64,000 nucleotides of DNA from Pseudomonas sputi (GTDB taxonomy: Bacteria > Pseudomonadota > Gammaproteobacteria > Pseudomonadales > Pseudomonadaceae): positions 367,215 through 431,214 of the forward strand of contig NZ_BQHI01000003.1 in NCBI RefSeq assembly GCF_021603585.1, read 5' to 3'. Shown one piece after another: positions 8,557 to 15,312 of the stretch. Position 1 is the stretch's first letter. Every line of letters begins with the position of its first letter. The translations under genes and the position numbers were made by a program. The notes under the pieces are model-generated. The model searched no databases, was not told where the DNA came from, and saw only the letters and a program-made list of their open reading frames with translations.

Positions 8557-8579
8557 GCCCGCCCTGTGCGGGCACTTTT
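8557..8579 (+). terminator. Weak hairpin after chaperone 1
   Basis: Six-base GC stem GCCCGC/GCGGGC (8557-8562 with 8568-8573), loop CCTGT, then ACTTTT. It sits in the 112-base gap between fibre cassettes 1 and 2. The short T-run suggests partial termination at most. Confidence 0.4.
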
Positions 8580-8642
8580 CATCGGTGCGCCAGCTGACCG
8601 CCGATCGCTGGAGCCACAGCAAATACCTACAGGAATTGAACA

Positions 8643-9794
8643 GTGGACTATCCAAAGAGTGTCCCCAGCGCCGGACTGGTGAATGGGAAATTTGTTGATG
8701 AAAACCCGCTGACCGGGACGCCGGGATCGCTGATCCCGGCCGACTGGGGCAACGGTGTCACGCAAGAAATACTCAACGTCATCAAGGCCGGGGATCTGAC
8801 CCCGGACGAAAAGAAATACGATCAACTGCTGCAAGCGATTCAGAGCGTTTCGGCCAAGGGCTGGAGTCTGGATTCAGCATTGCCGGTCGGCTCATTGCCG
8901 TTGCCGACCGTCGCGACGCCTGACGGGCGCCTGCCGATCACGTCAACGGCGGTGTTGACCAGCGGCGGACGTGTGTCGATTCCCGCGGGCGTGTTTGTGA
9001 GCATTGGCCAGGAGGTGGTTGCGGGGCAACTTGGCAGGTCTCGCACGTTCACCACCCAGGCCTGGAGCAGTGCGGATCTGTTGCCGACCACAGGCTACTT
9101 CCTGAGGGCGCAGGTCATTGGCGGGGAACTGACGTTCTACATGCAGCGCGGAACCATCTATGACCCGGCACCTGAAGGATTGAAGGGCACCGTCAACAGT
9201 GCAGCAGGGGGTGGTTTTCAATCCACGCCGCTGGATATGTGCCTGGCATGGGTAGTGACCGCAGGACCTGGATCGGTTCCGATCGTGAGACCGATGTACA
9301 ACCGCAAACATTTGACGTGGAGCCAGACGGTCAACGGCAATGGTGTGGTCTATCTGCCGCTCGATCCCCACGCCCGGGCGGCGCGGCTGGTGGTGGGCAA
9401 CCCGACACCGCATCCGACTGGCATTACCGGTGTGTCCTTTGCACCGGGCGGTTGGCTTGGCGGTAACTACTGTTACCTGAATCCGACCGTGGGGACTTCG
9501 GGCAATTGGGATGGTTGGTCTACTGCCGGTGCGACGGCGTGCATCTTCACCAGCAACGTGCTCAACGACACAACGGTATCGACCCTGACCGCCAGCTTCG
9601 ACCACAACCAATTACGCTCTCTCTGGCAGGTCTATCAGGCCGAGCACACGTTGGGCGCCAGTAATGCTTCCAGCGATGAACTGCTGTTCAGCATGGGCCT
9701 GAAAAACCTGTCTCCCGGCGACTATTCCAACGGGGTCGCCATCAATTTCAGCTCGGCGGTCAACGTCAATTTTTCATGGGAGTTGATCCGATGA
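8643..9794 (+). CDS. Tail fibre 2
   Basis: A 383-residue fibre. The start codon is GTG at 8643, fixed by alignment of DYPKSVPSAGLVNGKFVDEN with the ATG-started copies, with AGGAATTGAAC upstream. The anchor (~60 residues) and a following ~140-residue region (PLPTVATPDGRLPI through FQSTPLDMCLAWVVTAGPGS) align with fibre 1; from about residue 225 the sequence is unrelated and longer, Gly/Asn/Thr-rich, ending VNVNFSWELIR. The shared middle suggests the two arose by duplication followed by swap of the tip. ATGA overlap with the next gene. Confidence 0.84.
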   Translation: MDYPKSVPSAGLVNGKFVDENPLTGTPGSLIPADWGNGVTQEILNVIKAGDLTPDEKKYDQLLQAIQSVSAKGWSLDSALPVGSLPLPTVATPDGRLPITSTAVLTSGGRVSIPAGVFVSIGQEVVAGQLGRSRTFTTQAWSSADLLPTTGYFLRAQVIGGELTFYMQRGTIYDPAPEGLKGTVNSAAGGGFQSTPLDMCLAWVVTAGPGSVPIVRPMYNRKHLTWSQTVNGNGVVYLPLDPHARAARLVVGNPTPHPTGITGVSFAPGGWLGGNYCYLNPTVGTSGNWDGWSTAGATACIFTSNVLNDTTVSTLTASFDHNQLRSLWQVYQAEHTLGASNASSDELLFSMGLKNLSPGDYSNGVAINFSSAVNVNFSWELIR

Positions 9795-10306
9795 ATATCA
9801 TTCAGGAACTGCATCAATTCGAAGAAGGATTGCGTCCGCTTCAGCCGTCCGCCGCCCATGTCTGGGACGGCAAAGCCTGGGTGCCGGACAGCGTGCGGGC
9901 TGGGCAACTGGATCAGCAGGAAGCCGAACGGCTTTGCGTGCGGGTCGATGCAGCCGCCGACAGCGCCCGTGCGGTGCTGGCCGGCGATCCGCTCAAGGCG
10001 CTGGAGTACGCTCAGGCGGCTGTCGACGCGCAGTCCTTTCAGGACGCGGGCTACCCGAGAAACGATGTGCCTCTGTCCGTCGCAGCCTGGGTCGCAAGAG
10101 GGCGCAGTGCCAGGCAGTCCGCCGAGCAGATTCTGGACAAGGCCGCCCAGCTCAGCGACAGCCTGCTGAGCCTGCGCACCTTGCGCCTGAAGGCCAAGAC
10201 CCGGATCCGCGCGTTCGCGAGCAAGAACCAGATGGATCAGGCCCGCACTGCTGCCGATGAGGCGTTAGAGGCCATTCGTGAACTGACCGCCACCCCGGCC
10301 TCGTAA
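9791..10306 (+). CDS. Putative fibre 2 accessory/assembly protein
   Basis: A 171-residue, strongly helical, Ala/Gln/Glu-rich protein translationally coupled to fibre 2 (ATGA overlap at 9791-9794). By position it should assist assembly of fibre 2, but it lacks the AERxWR...RDEL signature of accessory proteins 1 and 4 and is not a recognisable Tail_fibre_assembly family member. Residues ~45-150 are a run of predicted helices with heptad-like Leu/Ala spacing. It is followed by a good intrinsic terminator. Function is inferred from position only. Confidence 0.6.
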   Translation: MNIIQELHQFEEGLRPLQPSAAHVWDGKAWVPDSVRAGQLDQQEAERLCVRVDAAADSARAVLAGDPLKALEYAQAAVDAQSFQDAGYPRNDVPLSVAAWVARGRSARQSAEQILDKAAQLSDSLLSLRTLRLKAKTRIRAFASKNQMDQARTAADEALEAIRELTATPAS

Positions 10307-10323
10307 GCGCAATCGCATCACCC

Positions 10324-10350
10324 AAGCCCACTTCATTGTGGGCTTTTTAT
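10324..10350 (+). terminator. Intrinsic terminator between fibre cassettes 2 and 3
   Basis: Perfect 8-bp stem AAGCCCAC/GTGGGCTT (10324-10331 with 10338-10345), 6-base loop, then TTTTTATTTT. It would reduce transcription into the third fibre cassette. Confidence 0.75.
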
Positions 10351-10433
10351 TTTCCGCAACAGAAACGTAGGTGCTGTCGCAAAAGCTTGCGCGCTGCTGC
10401 GTTTCATTTGTCATAACAGAGGAACGAACACCC

Positions 10434-11525
10434 ATGGACTATCCAAAAAGCGTCCCCAGCGTCGGCCTGGTCGATGGCCGGTTCGTCGATGAAAACCCGG
10501 TGGCGGGAACGCCCGGGTCGTTGATACCGGCGGTGTGGGGCAACAGCGTGACCCAGGAAATCCTGAACGTGATCACGGGGGCCGGCATGACGGCTGCAGA
10601 GGCGGATACCGGTCAGTTGTTCAAGGCGATTCAATCGATCATCGGTGCAGCCAGTCCGATGCGTTCGGTGGTGACGCGGCTTGCCGCTTCGAAGGCTCTG
10701 AGCGATCAGGAGCTGGGCTTGGTATTGATCGATGGCAGCCCAGGTGCCACGACGATCACCTTGCCCGGCGCCAATGTCGGACTGGGTGTGCGCGACGTGA
10801 TTGTTCGTCGTGTCGACAACAGCGGCAATCGAATGGTGGTGCAGGCATCCGGAACCGACCGGATCCGCTTTCACACGCATTTGTCTGCGAGTGGTTACCC
10901 GTTTCTGGTGCTGATGGGCGGCGGTGACTGGTGGCATTTGCGCAGTGATGGGGCGGGGAACTGGTGGCCGGTCGGTCGCTTCGACAACACACCACTGGGA
11001 CGGCCGTTTTTTGAAACCACCATGGTTCTCAGCCCCGGAGGCTACGGCGCGCTGAACGGCACGCTGATGAATCGTGCCGAATGGCCGTGGCTGTGGGATC
11101 ACGCTCAGCGCTCCGGAATGCTCAATACCGAAGCCACCCGCGTGGGCAACGAGGGCAACTGGACACCGGGTGACGGTGCCCTGACGTTTCGAGGCCCTGA
11201 GTTGCGTGGTGAATTCCTGCGCGTGCTGGACGAAGGTCGCAACGTCGACTCGGGCCGAATCATGGGTACCAATCAGGCGGGTACAGTGCATTCGTATGCC
11301 ATGGGCGCGCAGGGTGCCGGAGCCATCGGCTCGCGCTGGTCTGACAGCCTGGCTGCGGTCGGCGCGCAGACTCACGAAACGAAGACCTATTCCACACCTT
11401 CCAACGGTGGGCCGATCTACCCCGCCGGCACCATTTATCAGACGGATACGGCCAACACGCTTCTGTATTCCTACTCGTCCCGTCCCCGCAACGTTGCCTA
11501 TCCCGGCCGCATGAAAGTCATCTGA
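10434..11525 (+). CDS. Tail fibre 3
   Basis: A 363-residue fibre starting at ATG 10434 (AGAGGAACGAACACCC upstream); a longer in-frame TTG/ATG start would add residues not found in the other fibres. Anchor MDYPKSVPSVGLVDGRFVDE is shared; from residue ~75 it is unrelated to fibres 1 and 2. The C-terminal half has the look of a phage tail collar/short-fibre tip, with GALTFRGPELRGEFLRVLDE and a terminal RPRNVAYPGRMKVI, as in P2/pyocin-type fibres. It starts a new block after a terminator and is flanked by one of two 11-bp direct repeats. Confidence 0.84.
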   Translation: MDYPKSVPSVGLVDGRFVDENPVAGTPGSLIPAVWGNSVTQEILNVITGAGMTAAEADTGQLFKAIQSIIGAASPMRSVVTRLAASKALSDQELGLVLIDGSPGATTITLPGANVGLGVRDVIVRRVDNSGNRMVVQASGTDRIRFHTHLSASGYPFLVLMGGGDWWHLRSDGAGNWWPVGRFDNTPLGRPFFETTMVLSPGGYGALNGTLMNRAEWPWLWDHAQRSGMLNTEATRVGNEGNWTPGDGALTFRGPELRGEFLRVLDEGRNVDSGRIMGTNQAGTVHSYAMGAQGAGAIGSRWSDSLAAVGAQTHETKTYSTPSNGGPIYPAGTIYQTDTANTLLYSYSSRPRNVAYPGRMKVI

Positions 11526-11534
11526 GGTTTTTCC

Positions 11535-12101
11535 ATGTTCAATTATCTGATCGATGACGCTGGCGCTTTGGTTGGGCCAGTGGAGTTTTTCGTGACGCCC
11601 GGCATCGGCGTTCAATTGCCTGCCAATGCCGTTCAACTGGCTTACGAGTTGCCGGCGCCAGAGCAGGGACGCACGTGGGCGATGGCCAACGGTGTTCCTC
11701 GCGAACTGATCGATCTGCGTGGCATCGTCTACCGCAAGGACAACGGCGCCCAGCAGACCTGGAGTGAATTGGGTGCGCTGACGGATGAGTTCACCGCCGA
11801 ACCTTGCCCTGACGAGTTTCATGTCTGGCAGGACAACGCATGGGTGCTCAATGAGCAACGACAGCTGACAGATCTCGCCACCAAGGCTCTCAATCAGCGC
11901 GACGCGCTTCTGCGCGACGCCGTCCTGCGCATCGCCCCCCTGCAATACGCCGAGGACATCGGTGATGCCAGCCACGAAGAGCAACTGCAATTGCTCGAGT
12001 GGAAGCTCTACAGCGTCGAGCTGAACCGCATCGAAAAACAGGCCGGCTTTCCTGAGGAAATCACCTGGCCCGTTGTACCCGGTACAACGTTGAACATCTG
12101 A
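11535..12101 (+). CDS. Tail fibre assembly chaperone 3
   Basis: A 188-residue protein 9 bases after fibre 3. The overall plan (N-terminal beta domain on fibre-like residues LPANAVQLAYELPAPEQGRT, C-terminal helices RDALLRDAVLRIAPLQYAED) fits the Caudovirales tail fibre assembly family (Tfa/gpU/gpG type). It should act as a dedicated folding factor for fibre 3, since such chaperones recognise the matching fibre C-terminus. Confidence 0.8.
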   Translation: MFNYLIDDAGALVGPVEFFVTPGIGVQLPANAVQLAYELPAPEQGRTWAMANGVPRELIDLRGIVYRKDNGAQQTWSELGALTDEFTAEPCPDEFHVWQDNAWVLNEQRQLTDLATKALNQRDALLRDAVLRIAPLQYAEDIGDASHEEQLQLLEWKLYSVELNRIEKQAGFPEEITWPVVPGTTLNI

Positions 12102-12123
12102 TTTCCAAGCAAGGAGAAATGTA

Positions 12124-13023
12124 ATGGACTATCCAAACAGTATCCCCAGTGCCGGTCTGGTCAATGGCCGGTTTGTCGATGAGGACCTGATTACAGGCAA
12201 ACCGGGATCGTTGATCCCGGCGAGTTGGGGCAATGGTGTTACGCAGGAACTGTTGAAGGTCATCCAGAGCGCCGGGCTCACACCGTCCGAGTCCGCCAAC
12301 GATCAGTTGCTGACCGCATTACGTGGCAACAAGTTGTTCGTGACCCCACCGCAGTTCGACAGCGATCAGTCGGTTGCCACCACCGAGTTCGTGACCCGCA
12401 GCGGACTGCAGTATTCGGGGTTTGCTTCGTATGCAGCAAGTGTTGCGCTGTCCGCAGCCAATGTCGGTGGAGTCGCCAGCTTTTCCAGTGCGACAGCGAT
12501 TTCCACGACGTTGCCGGCCACGAGCAACATTGCCCACGGCAGCACCCTTCAGGTGATCAATGCCGGCACCGGCGTGTTGACCATTGAAACGGTCGGCAGC
12601 GATGTTATCAAGGCCGCCAATGGCGCTGGCGGGCCCATCGGGCTCGGGCTTGGCGATTCCGCCGAGTTCATCAAACTCGACAATCAATGGCGGTTGATTG
12701 GCGGAACAATGAGTAACCGGTACTCGTCTCTATTGAGCGGAGTCAGCGGCAGTAGCGGTTACCAGCGGCATGCGTCTGGCAATATCGATCAATGGGGCAT
12801 GGCCGTTTCGGATGCGAACGGCGATATCAAAGTTGTGTTCCCTATTTCCTTTCCCAACGCTTTTAGCTCGATCGTGGCAATTCATTCGGGCGGAGATGGG
12901 GCAATGGTCATTCTCACTGGCTCTCCAGCCCCGAGCAAACAGGGTTGCACTCTTAAAATCCGTAGTTACAACGGGGGAGTTGCGTCTAACTGGACTGTCC
13001 TCTATCACGCAAAGGGCTATTGA
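12124..13023 (+). CDS. Tail fibre 4
   Basis: A 299-residue fibre with RBS AAGGAG and anchor MDYPNSIPSAGLVNGRFVDE. Residues ~78-120 (LFVTPPQFDSDQSVATTEFV) and the C-terminal domain beginning SGSSGYQRHASGNIDQWGMA are typical of phage fibres with a gp53-like tip (also seen in pyocin fibres), ending NWTVLYHAKGY. The tip is different from fibres 1-3. Directly abuts its chaperone gene (stop TGA overlaps ATG). Confidence 0.85.
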   Translation: MDYPNSIPSAGLVNGRFVDEDLITGKPGSLIPASWGNGVTQELLKVIQSAGLTPSESANDQLLTALRGNKLFVTPPQFDSDQSVATTEFVTRSGLQYSGFASYAASVALSAANVGGVASFSSATAISTTLPATSNIAHGSTLQVINAGTGVLTIETVGSDVIKAANGAGGPIGLGLGDSAEFIKLDNQWRLIGGTMSNRYSSLLSGVSGSSGYQRHASGNIDQWGMAVSDANGDIKVVFPISFPNAFSSIVAIHSGGDGAMVILTGSPAPSKQGCTLKIRSYNGGVASNWTVLYHAKGY

Positions 13024-13470
13024 ATGAATCCGTTCAACATTCTGTTCAGCGCCAGCACTCGGGGCGTTTATGTACCGGGTATCAACTTTTCGGACATCCC
13101 CGAAGACGTCATCGAAATTCCCCAGGCCTACTGGGAGTCGCTGCTGCAACAACTGACGGTCTCTGCAAAAGTGATCGGCGTCCGTGCGGACAACGGTTAT
13201 CCGGTGTTGGTCGATCCACCGCCGCTTTCCGCCGAAGTGGCAGCTGACGCAGAGCGCCGCTGGCGCACGGCACAACTGGCCGCCACCGACGGCTTGGTGG
13301 CTCGTGATCGCGATGAACTGGAAGATGGAGGTGGCACGACTCTGACCACCGAACAATACGCCGAACTGCAAACCTATCGGCGTGAGTTGCGCGCCTGGCC
13401 GCAGGCTTCGTTTTTCCCGTTCAGCGAGTATCGTCCAGTGGCGCCACGCTGGTTGGCAACTGCACTGTGA
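13024..13470 (+). CDS. Tail fibre assembly chaperone 4
   Basis: A 148-residue protein with C-terminal AERRWRTAQLAATDGLVARD, RDELEDGG and ELQTYRRELRAWP motifs, closely similar to accessory protein 1. The N-terminal half (NPFNILFSASTRGVYVPGIN) is typical of Pseudomonas fibre chaperones. Overlaps the fibre 4 stop, so the two are made together. Confidence 0.82.
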   Translation: MNPFNILFSASTRGVYVPGINFSDIPEDVIEIPQAYWESLLQQLTVSAKVIGVRADNGYPVLVDPPPLSAEVAADAERRWRTAQLAATDGLVARDRDELEDGGGTTLTTEQYAELQTYRRELRAWPQASFFPFSEYRPVAPRWLATAL

Positions 13471-13584
13471 GCCCGCTTTAATTCACGAGGGTGCTGTCGC
13501 GGAAAACTCCGGAAAGAAATGGCTGGCAGGTCTTGGCCTCCAGTCATGATTCAATCGCAGCACATCCAGGGAGGATCACGCATT

Positions 13585-14148
13585 ATGCAAATAACCGAAA
13601 AAAACTTAATCGACATCATGCCCAACGCCCGCTCCCAAGCGGGCGTTTTTGTTTCTGCACTCAACACAGCCATGGCGCGCCATCGCATCGACACGCCTAA
13701 ACGCATTGCCGCGTTTCTCGCCCAGATCGGGCACGAATCGGGACAATTGCAGTACGTGCGTGAACTGGGCAACAACCAATACCTGAGCAAGTACGACACC
13801 GGTACGCTGGCCTTGCGATTGGGCAACACGCCCGAGGCCGATGGCGACGGGCAGAAGTATCGCGGGCGCGGGCTGATCCAGATCACCGGGCGCAGCAATT
13901 ATCGCCAGTGCAGCCTCGGGCTGTTTGGCGATGAGCGCCTGCTGGCGTTGCCGGAGTTGCTGGAACAACCGCAATGGGCGGCCGAATCCGCCGCATGGTT
14001 CTGGGAACAGAACGGCCTGAATGATCTCGCTGACCGTGATGAGTTCAACAGCATCACCCGACGGATCAACGGCGGGTTGAACGGCTTGCAGGATCGCCTG
14101 GAACTCTGGGGGCGGGCGAGGGCGGTGCTATGCCTGCCTTCGGTCTGA
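13585..14148 (+). CDS. Endolysin, GH19 chitinase-like muramidase
   Basis: A 187-residue cytoplasmic lytic enzyme that degrades peptidoglycan to release particles. ATG 13585 follows GGGAGGATCACG. The GH19 core is visible: AFLAQIGHESGQL with the catalytic Glu at residue 51, a second acidic residue at 60, and YRGRGLIQITGRSNY. No signal peptide, so a holin (expected upstream, outside the window) must deliver it. The gene overlaps Rz by 19 bases. A terminator-like hairpin lies inside codons 13-22. Confidence 0.9.
   Translation: MQITEKNLIDIMPNARSQAGVFVSALNTAMARHRIDTPKRIAAFLAQIGHESGQLQYVRELGNNQYLSKYDTGTLALRLGNTPEADGDGQKYRGRGLIQITGRSNYRQCSLGLFGDERLLALPELLEQPQWAAESAAWFWEQNGLNDLADRDEFNSITRRINGGLNGLQDRLELWGRARAVLCLPSV
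13624..13650 (+). terminator. Terminator-like hairpin within the endolysin 5' coding region
   Basis: A 10-bp stem AACGCCCGCT/AGCGGGCGTT (13624-13633 with 13638-13647), loop CCCA, followed by a T-run ending at 13650. It has every sequence feature of an intrinsic terminator yet lies inside the endolysin reading frame (residues PNARSQAGVFV). Confidence 0.55.
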
Positions 14149-14660
14149 GCCTCTGGCGGCTGATCGGCCTCTTGCTGTTGGCCGCAGGTTCGGCGGCGCT
14201 GGCCTGGCAGTTCCAGGACTGGCGCTACGGTCGTCAACTGGCCGAGCAGGCGCAGCTGCACGCCGAATCCCTCAATCAACTGACCCTGACGGCCGCCACC
14301 GCGCAACAGGCCGAGCAGGACAAGCGCCAGGCCCTGGAGCAACGGCTCGCGGCCAGCGAACAAACCCATTATCGAGCACTGAACGATGCCCAACGTGATC
14401 AGGATCGCTTGCGCGATCGTCTTGCCACTGCTGATCTGCGCCTGTCAGTCCTCATCGACGCAGGCGACGTTGCCCAAGGCTGCGGTGTGCCCGCCGCCTC
14501 CGGCGCCGGCGGCGTGGATCATGCAGCCGTACGCGCCCGACTTGACCCGGCGCATGCTCGACGAATTGTCGCCATCACCGGCGAAGGCGACCGCGGACTG
14601 ATTGCCTTGCAAGCCTGTCAGGCCTATATCAGAGCGCTGGCGCCCGAACATTTTGAATGA
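14130..14660 (+). CDS. Inner-membrane spanin Rz
   Basis: A 176-residue protein with one N-terminal membrane segment (residues ~8-26, LWRLIGLLLLAAGSAALAW) and a long periplasmic coiled coil (Gln/Glu/Ala-rich to ~105). Together with Rz1 it fuses inner and outer membranes in the last step of lysis. It overlaps the endolysin end and carries the Rz1 gene entirely within it in another frame, the classic nested arrangement. It ends 69 bases before the pncC start and is the last gene of the tail cluster. Confidence 0.88.
   Translation: MPAFGLSLWRLIGLLLLAAGSAALAWQFQDWRYGRQLAEQAQLHAESLNQLTLTAATAQQAEQDKRQALEQRLAASEQTHYRALNDAQRDQDRLRDRLATADLRLSVLIDAGDVAQGCGVPAASGAGGVDHAAVRARLDPAHARRIVAITGEGDRGLIALQACQAYIRALAPEHFE
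14386..14601 (+). CDS. Outer-membrane spanin lipoprotein Rz1 (nested in Rz)
   Basis: A 71-residue lipoprotein in the +1 frame relative to Rz, fully contained in it. The signal peptide MPNVIRIACAIVLPLLICAC ends with the lipobox LICAC, and the mature part is Pro-rich (CPPPPAPAAWIMQPYAPD), typical of Rz1. Size and nesting match Rz/Rz1 pairs of lambda and Pseudomonas tail clusters. Confidence 0.88.
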   Translation: MPNVIRIACAIVLPLLICACQSSSTQATLPKAAVCPPPPAPAAWIMQPYAPDLTRRMLDELSPSPAKATAD

Positions 14661-14728
14661 GTCTGTGTATTGAAAGCGCAACCGGCTCGTGTACGGTGGT
14701 ACCCATTCCATCCGATCCGGAGCGCGCC

Positions 14729-15229
14729 GTGAAAGAAATCACTCAACTGGCGGCCGAACTTGGCCGACGTCTGCAATTGCTCAATGCCCACGTCACCACC
14801 GCCGAGTCCTGTACCGGTGGCGGGATTGCCGAGGCGATCACGCGCATTCCGGGGAGTTCGGCGTGGTTCGAAGCGGGTTACGTGACGTACTCCAATCGCC
14901 AGAAAACCCAGCAGCTGAATGTGCCGACGGAGCTGTTCGGCACCGTTGGGGCGGTCAGTCGCGAGGTGGTCGAGGCCATGGTGCGCGGCGCCCAGGAGAA
15001 AAGCCTGGCGCGCTTCGCCGTGGCGGTCAGCGGTGTGGCCGGGCCGGACGGCGGTTCGCCGAACAAACCGGTGGGCACCGTATGGCTGGCCTGGGGCGTA
15101 GGCGACGCGGTTTCCAGTGAGGTTCAGCATTTCGCCGGTAACCGCGACGACGTCCGCCGACAAACGGTGAAGGCCGCGCTAGAGGGCTTGCTGCGACTAG
15201 CGGCACGAGAAATCGAAAATCAGGGGTAG
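14729..15229 (+). CDS. pncC: Nicotinamide-nucleotide amidohydrolase PncC (CinA C-terminal domain)
   Basis: A 166-residue stand-alone CinA C-terminal domain that deamidates nicotinamide mononucleotide to nicotinate mononucleotide in NAD recycling. AESCTGGGIAEAITRIPGSS and VAVSGVAGPDGGSPNKPVGT are the family motifs. GTG 14729 gives the usual start (MKEITQLAAELGRRL); an upstream ATG at 14657 would extend into Rz and is unlikely. In many fluorescent pseudomonads tailocin clusters are integrated between mutS and this gene, and cinA-recA adjacency is conserved in bacteria. Confidence 0.93.
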   Translation: MKEITQLAAELGRRLQLLNAHVTTAESCTGGGIAEAITRIPGSSAWFEAGYVTYSNRQKTQQLNVPTELFGTVGAVSREVVEAMVRGAQEKSLARFAVAVSGVAGPDGGSPNKPVGTVWLAWGVGDAVSSEVQHFAGNRDDVRRQTVKAALEGLLRLAAREIENQG

Positions 15230-15256
15230 GCGATCCGTGAACGCTGTGGAATAATA

Positions 15257-15272
15257 CTGGCTACTTATACAG
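15257..15272 (+). promoter_or_regulatory. LexA (SOS) box of recA
   Basis: CTGGCTACTTATACAG fits CTG-N10-CAG, 40 bases before the recA ATG. LexA would repress recA-recX here until DNA damage. Confidence 0.85.
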
Positions 15273-15312
15273 GTGTTGGCCGTCAGGCCTTATTGATTAC
15301 GTGAGGACTTTA

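Noticed and set aside
10404-11990. Minus-strand 528-codon frame across fibre 3 and chaperone 3
   Set aside because: Antisense shadow of two well-supported plus-strand genes, without start signals or family motifs.
13491-13700. Alternative frame overlapping the endolysin start
   Set aside because: No similarity to known lysis proteins; the GH19 frame with GGGAGG site explains the region.
14657-14728. Upstream ATG for pncC giving an N-terminal extension
   Set aside because: The extra 24 residues are not like the family, and GTG 14729 gives the standard MKEITQLAAEL start.
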